This document shows, one piece after another, positions 24,685 to 33,688 of a stretch of 34,533 nt of DNA (its first letter is position 1; every line of letters begins with the position of its first letter). Both the position numbers and the translations under genes were made by a program. This DNA comes from Vulcanimicrobiota bacterium (GTDB lineage Bacteria; Vulcanimicrobiota; Xenobia; Xenobiales; JADMJV01). The stretch is taken from positions 1 through 34,533 of the forward strand of contig JALHOV010000005.1 in assembly GCA_022842865.1 (NCBI GenBank), read 5' to 3'. The notes below the pieces were generated by a model. That model saw nothing but the letters and a program-made list of their open reading frames with translations, was not told where the DNA came from and ran no database searches.

Positions 24685-25310
24685 TGTTTTTCGCCCACGG
24701 CAACGACCCCAGTTTTCTGCCTCCGATGGAACTCTTCGGCAATTGGGTGCTGGCCATGGTGACCCTGGTGATGGCCGGCGGCATGGCCCGCATGGCCCTG
24801 GCCCCTCTGTTCAGCCAGGATGACGAACCCAAGAGTCGCAGCGAAATCGCCGGCTGGACGGCCATCTCGGTGGGAGTGCTGGTGGCCATGGCCACCTGGA
24901 TCACCCGGCAGAGCCTGGTCGAGGCCATCGCTCCTCCGCCCGCCCCGGCCGAGCACGCCCACTCGATTTACCACGGCGGACAGATGGTGATGTGGGGCGA
25001 CTACCACGCCGAAGTGGCGCGCGCCGTCAGCGGCGAGTACCGAGTCTGGATGACCGACGTCTATCGCCGTTCCATCTCGGCCCAATATTTTAGCGGCACC
25101 ATCTTCCCCCGCGATGCCAAAACCGGCAAGCTGGGAGCTCCGGTCGAGTTGGAACCCAGTCTGGACAACGATTACCTGATGGCGGTCATGGACCGGGACA
25201 TCAAGTCCGTGGAAGTATTCCTGAAGTTTCCCGGCAACACCATTCGCCTGGACTTCGAGTTTGACTCGGCCAAGGGTCGCAAGTCGGTGAAGGAATGGTG
25301 CGGAAGGTAG
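24681..25310 (+). CDS. Membrane-anchored partner protein of the DUF2231 gene
   Basis: Two hydrophobic segments (about 18-42 and 56-78) are followed by a periplasmic or extracytoplasmic domain of about 125 residues. That domain starts with a His-containing stretch (HAHSIYHGGQMVMWGDYHAEVA), continues with a YRVWMTDVYRRSIS strand, an FSGTIFPRD turn and a LEPSLDNDYLMAVM element, and ends in an Ig-like beta pattern. GDYHxE-type segments and CopC-like beta folds occur in metal-handling proteins; I do not recognise a named family. It overlaps the preceding gene by 4 bp. Either of two adjacent ATGs (24681, 24684) may be used. It ends the operon before a palindrome. Confidence 0.8.
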   Translation: MMFFAHGNDPSFLPPMELFGNWVLAMVTLVMAGGMARMALAPLFSQDDEPKSRSEIAGWTAISVGVLVAMATWITRQSLVEAIAPPPAPAEHAHSIYHGGQMVMWGDYHAEVARAVSGEYRVWMTDVYRRSISAQYFSGTIFPRDAKTGKLGAPVELEPSLDNDYLMAVMDRDIKSVEVFLKFPGNTIRLDFEFDSAKGRKSVKEWCGR

Positions 25311-25330
25311 TCTAATCGCCCCCGCATACA

Positions 25331-25355
25331 AGGGTTCTAGGGCCCCTAGAACCCT
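25331..25355. promoter_or_regulatory. Perfect 12-bp inverted repeat before mdh
   Basis: Arms at 25331-25342 and 25344-25355 are perfect reverse complements around a single base, ending 20 bp before the mdh start and 9 bp before its ribosome site. No T-tract follows, so an operator or a leader hairpin that could affect mdh translation is more likely than a terminator for the upstream operon. Confidence 0.65.
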
Positions 25356-25375
25356 CCACTGTTTGGAGGCACCCT

Positions 25376-26365
<990 letters not shown>

Positions 26366-26375
26366 GTCTTTCTTG

Positions 26376-26409
26376 AAAAAAGGGCCCCGCCACCAGCGGG
26401 GCCTTTTTT
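26376..26409. terminator. Bidirectional intrinsic terminator between mdh and the glycosidase gene
   Basis: An 8-bp GC stem (26383-26390 with 26396-26403) with a five-base loop is flanked by an A-run (26376-26381) and six T residues (26404-26409). It serves mdh on the plus strand and the convergent glycosidase gene on the minus strand. Confidence 0.95.
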
Positions 26410-26419
26410 GTTTCCAGCT

Positions 26420-27196
26420 TTAGCGTTGCCGAACGACCAGGACGTTGGTCAGTTTGCGGCCGGGTTTGCTCAGGTAACTGCCCTGAAGGTAGAGGCCGGT
26501 GGAGGTGCCGCCGTCGAGGTTGATGGCGTCGTAGGCGCCGATTGCCTTCATGGCTTGGGCGAACTGACCCAGGGTGATGGGCTGGTTGACCGAGACCAGC
26601 AGCAGTCGTCCGCTTTTGGTGGTCGCCAGCCCCGAACGGCGGGCCTGGCGAAAAAGGCCCGGATCGGAAAACCCTTCGGCCTCGGGGCAAAGCACGATGC
26701 GATGTTTGCGCAACAACGTCGGGCCTGCCGAGATGGCCATTTCCGTATTCTTCCAGTTCACCCGGCCGCCGGCACGACCGGCGGTGGACATCCAGCGAAC
26801 CTTTCGGTTGCGATCCAGCGCGAAGGTGTGGCCGGCTCCCCCGGACTCTAGCAGGCGTCCGTTGCGAACGACATTGCAAATGATGGCGCCGCTATGAACG
26901 TCAAAGAATGTGCCGTTGATGGCCGCTAGCGGCCGGGTTTGACGCACAAAATCAGCAAAGGTCTGAAAACGTGCTCCCAGATCGCGGGCCCGAACCGTTT
27001 GCAGGCGCAGGTTGCGCGAGCGCAGATCGACGAAAACCACGTGGCAGGGCACTCCGGCCGCATAAATCAGCCGATAGCTGATCGGCTTCGAGACCTTGCG
27101 ACGCGGGGGAGCAGGTTGCACTTCCTTGATCGAAGCCAACGCCACTGAAGTCAACAGCAGCAAGCTCAACAGACAAAGGCTTAGAAAGCGGCCCAC
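26420..27196 (-). CDS. Secreted phosphodiester glycosidase (NAGPA-like) family protein
   Basis: The domain is related to the uncovering enzyme that removes GlcNAc from phosphodiester-linked sugars, and to the exopolysaccharide-linked YigE/DUF2233 group. A signal peptide (residues 1-21, Leu-rich core, ending SVALA) sends it to the periplasm or outside. Core motifs: PLAAINGTFFD (about 88-98), AISAGPTLLR (about 152-161), SGLATTKSGRLLLVSV (about 187-202) and the family signature AYDAINLDGGTSTGLY (about 222-237), followed by LTNVLVV. The start is GTG, with AGGAAA at good spacing. The physiological substrate is unknown; cell-wall or exopolysaccharide phosphodiesters are plausible. It is divergent from the permease gene. 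Confidence 0.92.
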   Translation of the reverse strand: MGRFLSLCLLSLLLLTSVALASIKEVQPAPPRRKVSKPISYRLIYAAGVPCHVVFVDLRSRNLRLQTVRARDLGARFQTFADFVRQTRPLAAINGTFFDVHSGAIICNVVRNGRLLESGGAGHTFALDRNRKVRWMSTAGRAGGRVNWKNTEMAISAGPTLLRKHRIVLCPEAEGFSDPGLFRQARRSGLATTKSGRLLLVSVNQPITLGQFAQAMKAIGAYDAINLDGGTSTGLYLQGSYLSKPGRKLTNVLVVRQR

Positions 27197-27302
27197 TTGG
27201 TGTTTTTCCTTAGATTACGCCGTTTCTCCTGCGATGGAGTTCGCGCAGGGGGAGTTCCCAAAGAAAGCGCCAAATTTCACAAAGATGCGAAAAGGCTATG
27301 CG

Positions 27303-28691
27303 TTGCAAGAACCCGCCATTATGTACCTGCTGGCTCGCCAGAAGGAGCGGAAGGCGCTGGAAGATCGGACCGTTCTCTCGGTCTACCTGGCCAGTCTCTT
27401 GCTGGGATTCTTTATGGGCTGGCTGTTTGACAACAACGCCCTGGTCGGCCCCTGGAGTGCGGTCACGGCGCTACTGGCCCTGATTCTGGTGCGCTCGATG
27501 AGCGACGCCGGCACTCTACATCAATTGCTGATTGGCGGTGCCTGGCGGGAAATTCGCTTGAGCCGCCTGCATTCCAGCCAGGTGGTGACCGGGATTCTGG
27601 GTGACGGGCTCCGTCACCAGGCCCTCTGGGCGCTGCTTCCTACCAGCGTCATGCTGGTCACGATGCCGGGCCACGGACTGGATTGGTTTGCCTCGCTGGC
27701 CATCGGCAGCTCGTTGGCCAGCCTGGTAGGCCAACTGTCGGTGGTCCAGCGCATCATTCCCCGGCCCAGCCTGACCCCGCTCCAGGCCATCCTCTCGGTG
27801 GCTGTGGCCCTGCAGATCATCCTGGCCAGCGCCTGGCTCTCCTGGTGGACTCTGTCGGTTCCCTCCGTTCTGGGAGTCGCGGCTTTGCTGTGGATGCTTA
27901 CCTCGAACGCCCTGGATCTGATCCCCGAAGGCCACATGGCCGCTCCCGAAATCGTGGTGGCGCGGCGCTGGGGCTCCTGGGTGCCGTGGAACGAAAATCC
28001 CATCGTGGCGCGCGAATGCGCTCGCGAGTCCTGGCGCCTGGGCGGCGGCTGGCTGCCGGCGATGGCATACTTCCTGGGCTGGGGCTGCGTATTCACGGCC
28101 CTGCCGGTCGGTTATCTGGCCCTGACCTATGGGTCCGAAGGCGCCTGGCCGGTTTGGGTGCGCGCCAACGGCACCACTCTCTTAACCGCTTACGTTTTGC
28201 TGGTCGGCCTGATTCAGTCGATGCGCTCCGCCCAACGGGTCTTTCGGGCCCTGGCTGAGGAGCGCGACCGCCAGACCCTGGACCTGCTGGTGGTGACCTC
28301 CCTCGATCCGGTCGACTTCGTGGATGGCTGGGCCCAGGTGGGCTACTCCACCCGGCAACTCGAACTGGCCCTGGTCAGCCTGGGCTGCATGTTCACCGCC
28401 TTCAGCTGGGGCCCGCCGCTGACTCAGCTGGCCTTGATCGGCTATGCCGGTCTGGTGGGTGTAGGACTCTGCGCGGCCGGGTCCTATGCCGGTTTGCTGC
28501 TGGGATTCCGCCACTGTGGCCGCATCAAGCGCAAACGCCACATGCTTTTCCCGCTGGGCATCTTCCTGTGGGTGGTCGTGACGGCCCCGTTCTACTACAC
28601 CCCCTGGGTTTATTTGATGATGCAGGCTTGTGCCGTCTTCCTGGTTCTGCAGTATTCCCGCCGCCAAGCCATGGCATCGCTGGGGAGTTAA
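27303..28691 (+). CDS. ABC-2-like multi-pass permease, no ATPase partner seen
   Basis: About eleven hydrophobic segments. Two internally similar halves carry ABC-2 permease hallmarks: an N-terminal cytosolic stretch before the first helix (EPAIMYLLARQKERKALEDRTVL), WNENPIVARECARESWR at the start of the second half, and EERDRQTLDLLVVTSLDPVDFVDGW, the ERExxTLELLLxTPL-type loop of such permeases. An exporter role is inferred. I chose TTG at 27303 because AAAAGG at 27290-27295 is well spaced; ATGs at 27234, 27285 and 27321 lack a ribosome site, and the frame is open back to 27096 inside the divergent gene. No ATP-binding subunit is adjacent. The start is uncertain but the gene is real. Confidence 0.8.
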   Translation: MQEPAIMYLLARQKERKALEDRTVLSVYLASLLLGFFMGWLFDNNALVGPWSAVTALLALILVRSMSDAGTLHQLLIGGAWREIRLSRLHSSQVVTGILGDGLRHQALWALLPTSVMLVTMPGHGLDWFASLAIGSSLASLVGQLSVVQRIIPRPSLTPLQAILSVAVALQIILASAWLSWWTLSVPSVLGVAALLWMLTSNALDLIPEGHMAAPEIVVARRWGSWVPWNENPIVARECARESWRLGGGWLPAMAYFLGWGCVFTALPVGYLALTYGSEGAWPVWVRANGTTLLTAYVLLVGLIQSMRSAQRVFRALAEERDRQTLDLLVVTSLDPVDFVDGWAQVGYSTRQLELALVSLGCMFTAFSWGPPLTQLALIGYAGLVGVGLCAAGSYAGLLLGFRHCGRIKRKRHMLFPLGIFLWVVVTAPFYYTPWVYLMMQACAVFLVLQYSRRQAMASLGS

Positions 28692-28844
28692 CCCCTGCTC
28701 CTTCACCCCGAGCCCTTCCTCGACGGGAGCATCGACGAAATTCTGGACTGGTCGTCGTTTCAGCTCACTCCCCGAAGTTTCAAGTTGTTCAGGAATCTTT
28801 GAACCGCTTCCACTAAACTGAGCCCCACACACAATCCAACACAT

Positions 28845-28860
28845 CACACACACACACACA
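28845..28860. repeat. (CA)8 dinucleotide tract before the dioxygenase gene
   Basis: Eight uninterrupted CA units lie 2 bp before the AAGGGGGT ribosome site of the next gene, in a CA-rich 40-bp stretch. Slippage here would change the untranslated leader length. The rest of 28692-28874 shows nothing else convincing. Confidence 0.85.
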
Positions 28861-28874
28861 AAGGGGGTCCTATT

Positions 28875-29489
28875 ATGGACATCACACGCGCAACCGGATC
28901 CGGCGGCTGGGGTAGCCCCGCTCCCAGAACACAGCCCAAACTGGAGCCCACCAGCCCCGACATCGTCGGCCCCTTCTTCCGAGATGGTTCCGTAGTTTCC
29001 GACCGTCTCTGCGAAGCCAGCGAGCCCGGCGAAAAGCTGATTCTACAAGGCAAAATTCTTGACCAGAGTGGCAAACCCGTGCAAGGCGCCAAAGTGGACG
29101 TCTGGCAAGCGGATCGAACCGGCGCTTACGACATCAGCGACCCGGCCGACAAAGACAATCCGGCTTTCCCCATGAAATTCCGCGCCCATCAAGTGACCGG
29201 CCCCGATGGCGAATTTGCCTTCAAGACGATCCGCCCCGGGCATTACCAGATCGGTGAAAATCAGTGGCGCACCGGCCACATCCACGTGAAGGTTAACGAC
29301 GGCCAACACAAGGACTTGACCACCCAGCTCTACTTCCCGGAAGATCTTATGACCCCGGGCAATGCCACTTCCGACCTGAACGACAGCGACCACTGGTTCG
29401 ACCCTAAGCGGGTTGTGGAACTGGTTTCTAACGGCAACCAGTGGACCCAGGCCAACTACAACATCGTGCTGGCCGACCCCGGCAAGTAA
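28875..29489 (+). CDS. Intradiol ring-cleavage dioxygenase family protein
   Basis: Non-haem Fe(III) dioxygenase fold that opens catechol-type rings between the hydroxyls. KLILQGKILDQSGKPVQGAKVDVWQADRTGAYD is the signature beta region (described by positions 54-86), and the four iron ligands can be placed at Tyr85, Tyr124 (PGHYQI), His135 and His137 (GHIHV). TTQLYFPEDL follows. At 204 aa it is a compact single-domain member close to protocatechuate 3,4-dioxygenase beta-like proteins. There is no signal peptide, so it is cytosolic. AAGGGGGT precedes the ATG. No other aromatic-degradation gene is near, so the substrate is unknown. The stop directly abuts that of the convergent TPR gene. Confidence 0.93.
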   Translation: MDITRATGSGGWGSPAPRTQPKLEPTSPDIVGPFFRDGSVVSDRLCEASEPGEKLILQGKILDQSGKPVQGAKVDVWQADRTGAYDISDPADKDNPAFPMKFRAHQVTGPDGEFAFKTIRPGHYQIGENQWRTGHIHVKVNDGQHKDLTTQLYFPEDLMTPGNATSDLNDSDHWFDPKRVVELVSNGNQWTQANYNIVLADPGK

Positions 29490-30242
29490 CTATTTGACCT
29501 CGACCTGGAGTTCGGCTGAGTCTTTGCGCGTGCCGTCGAGCACGCGCCGAACCACTTTGGCCAGCTCCGGGTTTTTGGCGAGCAATTGCTTATAGGCTTT
29601 TTCGGATAGCTCCTTGTGGCCCAGGCCGGATTCGGCCAGGGCCACACTGGCATACAGGGAAGAGAATCCGGGAGCCGCCTGGAGGCCGTTTTGGGCCACC
29701 GCCAGGGCGTTCTTGTAATCATTGCGCTCTCGATAGAGGCGACTGGCCGACAGGTAAAGCTCCCCGCAGGTTGGGTAGAGCTTGATAAACTCCAGACAGC
29801 GCTGCAGAGCCATGGGAGTCTGCCCGGCCTGGTGCAGTCCGGTGACCAGCGTGTTCGAGAAAGAGGCCATCTGATTGGCGTCTTTTTTCTCAGCTACGCC
29901 GAACTCCACTGACTTCTCCAGATAAGGAATGGCCTCGCTTGCCTGGTTTTCCAGCACCAGCAGCAGACCCAGAAGGGCGTTGTAGTCGGAACTTTTGGGG
30001 TCAGCCTTGACCAGTTCGGTGGCATGCCCGTGCGCGGTCGGCAAGTCATTTTGGGCCAGCGCCGACTTGGCGAGCACCAGACGCGCTCCCCGGCTTTTCG
30101 GATCGACCAGCAGCTCTTTCTCTGCCAGGGAACGAGCCTCGGCCGGCTGGCCTTTGCTCAACAGCTCATTGGCCCGCTCCAGGTCAGCGGGAGTCGCCCA
30201 GGCGCACGAGGCCAAGAACACAACCACAAGAAGATTTTTCAT
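29490..30242 (-). CDS. Exported TPR-repeat protein
   Basis: Signal peptide (MKNLLVVVFLASCAWA, cleavage near residue 16), then about five to six tetratricopeptide-like helical pairs over residues 20-235 (for example EAIPYLEKSVEFG, ALAVAQNGLQAAPG, LSEKAYKQLLAKNPE). It is a periplasmic protein-interaction scaffold with no catalytic motif. A Cys at position 13 inside the signal core is not a good lipobox. It sits tail-to-tail with the dioxygenase with no intervening base, and 35 bp downstream of the degenerate kinase gene on the same strand, so co-transcription with the latter is likely. The specific partner is unknown. Confidence 0.88.
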   Translation of the reverse strand: MKNLLVVVFLASCAWATPADLERANELLSKGQPAEARSLAEKELLVDPKSRGARLVLAKSALAQNDLPTAHGHATELVKADPKSSDYNALLGLLLVLENQASEAIPYLEKSVEFGVAEKKDANQMASFSNTLVTGLHQAGQTPMALQRCLEFIKLYPTCGELYLSASRLYRERNDYKNALAVAQNGLQAAPGFSSLYASVALAESGLGHKELSEKAYKQLLAKNPELAKVVRRVLDGTRKDSAELQVEVK

Positions 30243-30277
30243 CCCGGAGTATTCCGGCCCGCCATGCCCACTCCTGG

Positions 30278-31264
30278 TCAGGCAAACTTGAGTCGGCTCA
30301 ACTGACGCCAGGCATCCGCGTCCAGCGCAGCCGAGACAGCCGGGCCTGGACCGGCCGGGTTGAGAGCGCGCCGCTCCTCTTCTTTGAGCGCGCCCAGTGC
30401 CAGACGCGCCGCTCCCACCTCGGGAAAGGCGTCGGCAACTTGCCAGCTCAGCTCCGGCAGGTATTTGCTAAATTCGACCTGCATGGCCTCCCAGAGAGGG
30501 CCGCTCAAAGTCCCGTCCAGCCAGGCGGCCCGAGTGGGATTCTGCAGGCGCACCCGCGATGTCAGTCGACGCAGCAAATCCGACAGGCGGCGAGCGGTCT
30601 TGGCCAGCACGGCCAGGCAGGCCGGGTCCGGTCCCGGGTAATCGGCCAGATCGATGACCGCTCGGCGCACGGCCAGCGCCCGAGCTCGCATCGGTTCCCG
30701 ATCGCTGGGGTTCCCGCGGTATTCGCCCAGCGCCCGCTGCAGGGGGTGAAGCGATGGTCCCTTGACTTCGTCCAGCAGACGAAGCGCTTCTCGGGCCAGC
30801 CATTCCAGGCCGCCCTCGCCGTGAGCGACCGAGAGCGTCCGGTGGTTGGCCTCGCGAGCCAGGGCCAGCACCTGGCAGATGGCCTCGGGACCATTTTTGG
30901 CGGCACAGCCGGAATACATGGTCCAATGCTCGGTGGTAAAGAGTACGCCGGGCTTGCCGGAAAAGGCGCCGGCCAGGGCCGCGTCGGGCCAACTACAGCC
31001 GAACCAGCGGCCGGGAAAGCCTTCCACCCAACGGCGCAGCTCCGCCTCGCGCTCGCGGGTGCAGCTCACCGAGTAAATGCAATCTTCCTTCAGCTCGGGC
31101 AGGCGATCCCAGCTTTCCAGCACTTTGCCATTGCCGTCACAACGCGCCGCGCGGGTCTCTCCCAGGCGAGCGGCCACTCCTATCAGCATACCTTGGGGAT
31201 TCTGTGGTGGGACTTGGGTACCCTGGCCGGCGTTACTGACAAACCTGTCGACGGTCTTGGCCAT
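30278..31264 (-). CDS. Degenerate BadF/N-acetylglucosamine-kinase-like protein
   Basis: The frame follows the BadF/BadG/BcrA/BcrD ATPase (ASKHA) order. Its first strand MLIGVAARLGETRAA aligns with the usual GIDGGGTKT phosphate loop but has lost the glycines and Asp. PGVLFTTEHWTMYSG aligns with the GVxLIxGTGS loop, again without the Gly-Thr-Gly. SVAHGEGGLEWLAREALRLL corresponds to the conserved LGDEGSGxWLGREAL segment and is well kept. The C-terminal half is helical, with VRLQNPTRAAWLDGTL near the end. ATP phosphotransfer is therefore doubtful; a sugar- or peptidoglycan-fragment sensor is one idea. The ATG at 31264 is my choice (328 aa); an ATG at 31189 starts exactly at the domain. It is divergent from mscS. 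Confidence 0.75.
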   Translation of the reverse strand: MAKTVDRFVSNAGQGTQVPPQNPQGMLIGVAARLGETRAARCDGNGKVLESWDRLPELKEDCIYSVSCTREREAELRRWVEGFPGRWFGCSWPDAALAGAFSGKPGVLFTTEHWTMYSGCAAKNGPEAICQVLALAREANHRTLSVAHGEGGLEWLAREALRLLDEVKGPSLHPLQRALGEYRGNPSDREPMRARALAVRRAVIDLADYPGPDPACLAVLAKTARRLSDLLRRLTSRVRLQNPTRAAWLDGTLSGPLWEAMQVEFSKYLPELSWQVADAFPEVGAARLALGALKEEERRALNPAGPGPAVSAALDADAWRQLSRLKFA

Positions 31265-31296
31265 CGTTTTAAGGTCGGAGAAGGAGGTTCGTACCC

Positions 31297-33675
31297 ATGA
31301 AGTTTTCCCATTGGATTTTCTTGGTTTTGTTGTGGACAGCGCCGTGCCGGGCCGATAAGGACCCGGTCGAGGCCACCCCCACACCCGTAAATATCGTCAC
31401 TGCCATTCCGCTGGGGGACATCTCGAGTACGGCCGACACAGTAGCGGCGCGCCTGGCTTCGCTAGAAGCCGAACTGAAGGACGACAATCTGCTCTGGGCG
31501 ATCCGCGACAAACTGCCGCCGCTGACCCAAGAAATCGACGTGCGCCGCAATGAGGACGCCCGTGTGTTGCAAACGCGTCCCGACCTGGACATCCTGCGCG
31601 GCCTCGAAAGCAACTGGAAAGTGCTGGGCCAGCAACTGCCGGAGTGGAAGCAAAATCTGGCTGTGCGCGTCACGCACCTGGATGAGGAGCTTAACCAGCT
31701 CGATCAGACCAGCGCCGCCTGGACTTCGACGGTGGCGGCTGCCGGATTGGCTGGCCTGCCGGCCGATTTGCTGATGTCGGCTCAATCGACGGTAGAAACC
31801 ATCAAGAGCACCCAGGATGCCCTGCGCAAGCGGCGCTCCGAAGTGGTGGCCTTGCAGAACGCCGTAGCCCGCCAGGATGCACGCGTGCAAGAGGCCATGG
31901 ACTTGCTCAACGCCGCGCGGGTGCGCACCGTGAGCAACGTCCTGGTGCAAGACAGCCCGCCCATGTGGAGTTCCGAAGTCACCAATCGAATGGGCCCTGC
32001 CATGGCCTACGACATCGTGTATTCCTCGGCCGCCCAGGTCGAGGCTCTGGGCGCGTATCTGCAGCGTCAGCCAGGTAAGCTGCTCACCCCCATCGTTTTC
32101 TTCTTGATCTTCTTTCTGCTCCTTTCGCGCGCTCGACACTGGGTTCGCACCAAGGAGTCGGCCGAAGGCAACACCGCCGATTTCACCCCTGCCCTGATGA
32201 TTTTGCAAAGCCCGGTAGCGACTGCCGTGCTGTTGGCCGTGATGGCGACCCGTAATCTCGACCACTCGGCCCCCCGATTGCTGATGGCGGGCCTGGGGGC
32301 GATCGCGCTGATTCCGGCCATTGCCCTGATGCGCCGGTTGGTGGAGCCCTACCTGTGGCCCATTCTGAATGCTCTGGTCGGTTTTTACTTCGTCGACCAA
32401 TTGCGCGCCATCACCGTCACCATTCCCCTGCTAGCACGTATGCTGCTGCTGCTGGAGGGTCTGGTGGGACTGGTTTTCCTGGTCTGGTTCAGCAAGATTG
32501 GCCACATCTGGCTGCGCCGAGCCACCGCCAGCGAAAACTCGAGTCGCATCGATCTTTCTATCCAAATCTTTGCCATCAGCCTGGTCACCGCCGCCGTAGC
32601 CAACATACTGGGTTATGTGGCCCTGGCCAATCTGATCACCAATGGCCTGCTGGGAGCCGCCTACCTGGGCATCATTTTTTACGGCATCTTGAAAATCATT
32701 GACGGATTGCTGGTGATGCTGCTGCAGCTGCGTCCCTTCTCCCTGATTCGCAGCGTGCGTCTGCACACCCGGGTCTTTCAGCGGCGCATCATGCGTCTTT
32801 TCCGCATGCTGGCGGGTGTGCTCTGGACTTTGAAGGTGCTGGACCTGCTGGGCGTGCGCGAAACCACCATCACCGGGTTGGGGAACCTTCTCCAGGCGCG
32901 GATTGGATTCGGCAACTTCGCTTTCTCTCTGGGACCGATCATCGGCTGCATCCTGGTCATCTACCTGGCCGTCCTGATTTCACGCTTTACCCGCTTTGTG
33001 CTCAACGAGGACGTCTTTCCGCGCCTCAAGCTGGGCAAAGGCGTGCCTTACACTATCAGCACCACGGCTCACTACGTGGTGCTGGTTACCGGCGGCCTGA
33101 CGGCCCTGGCCGTAGCCGGCGTGGACACCACCCGGTTCACGGTGGTGGCCGGCGCGCTCTCGGTGGGTATTGGCTTTGGCCTGCAGAACATCGTCAACAA
33201 CTTTGTGTCGGGTATTATCCTGTTGGTGGAGCGCCCGGTCAACGTGGGAGACACGGTCAAGCTGGGCGAGCACCAGGGCGAGCTGCTTCGCATCGGTTTG
33301 CGCTCCAGCGTGCTGGTCATCGGGGATGGTTCTCAGGTCATCGTGCCCAACACCGACCTGATCAACCAGCGCGTGGTCAACTGGACCAAGTCCGGCATCT
33401 CTCGCCGCTGCGAGCTCAAGTTCGGCATCACGCTGGATTCTTCGCCCGAGACGGCCCTGGGCATCATGGCCAAGGTAGCCGACGAGAGTCCTCAGATCAT
33501 GAAAACCCCGGCCCCGGCCACCTATCTGCTCGGCTTCAATGGCCGGGCGGTGGAGATGCAACTGCTCGCCTGGGTTGAGGACTACAAAAACATGTCCCGA
33601 GTCCGTTCCGAGCTGGCCGTGGAGGTAACGCGCCAGCTGCGCGAGGCCGGCATCGAGCTGATCGCGCCGACCTGA
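31297..33675 (+). CDS. Large MscS-family mechanosensitive channel
   Basis: Tension-gated inner-membrane channel protecting against hypo-osmotic shock. The 792 aa start with a signal peptide (cleavage near residue 19), then a helical, coiled-coil periplasmic domain (about 45-260). About eight to eleven transmembrane segments follow (265-620). The pore helix and beta domain (about 605-700) are canonical: VVAGALSVGIGFGLQNIVNNF, ILLVERPVNVGDTVKL and IGDGSQVIVPNTDLINQ, then the C-terminal alpha-beta domain to 790. The large N-terminal part places it nearer MscK/MscM types than small MscS. AAGGAGG at 31281-31287 precedes the ATG. It converges on the pseudouridine synthase gene with a 13-bp gap and no visible terminator. 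Confidence 0.96.
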   Translation: MKFSHWIFLVLLWTAPCRADKDPVEATPTPVNIVTAIPLGDISSTADTVAARLASLEAELKDDNLLWAIRDKLPPLTQEIDVRRNEDARVLQTRPDLDILRGLESNWKVLGQQLPEWKQNLAVRVTHLDEELNQLDQTSAAWTSTVAAAGLAGLPADLLMSAQSTVETIKSTQDALRKRRSEVVALQNAVARQDARVQEAMDLLNAARVRTVSNVLVQDSPPMWSSEVTNRMGPAMAYDIVYSSAAQVEALGAYLQRQPGKLLTPIVFFLIFFLLLSRARHWVRTKESAEGNTADFTPALMILQSPVATAVLLAVMATRNLDHSAPRLLMAGLGAIALIPAIALMRRLVEPYLWPILNALVGFYFVDQLRAITVTIPLLARMLLLLEGLVGLVFLVWFSKIGHIWLRRATASENSSRIDLSIQIFAISLVTAAVANILGYVALANLITNGLLGAAYLGIIFYGILKIIDGLLVMLLQLRPFSLIRSVRLHTRVFQRRIMRLFRMLAGVLWTLKVLDLLGVRETTITGLGNLLQARIGFGNFAFSLGPIIGCILVIYLAVLISRFTRFVLNEDVFPRLKLGKGVPYTISTTAHYVVLVTGGLTALAVAGVDTTRFTVVAGALSVGIGFGLQNIVNNFVSGIILLVERPVNVGDTVKLGEHQGELLRIGLRSSVLVIGDGSQVIVPNTDLINQRVVNWTKSGISRRCELKFGITLDSSPETALGIMAKVADESPQIMKTPAPATYLLGFNGRAVEMQLLAWVEDYKNMSRVRSELAVEVTRQLREAGIELIAPT

Positions 33676-33688
33676 TGAGGCGCCTTCT

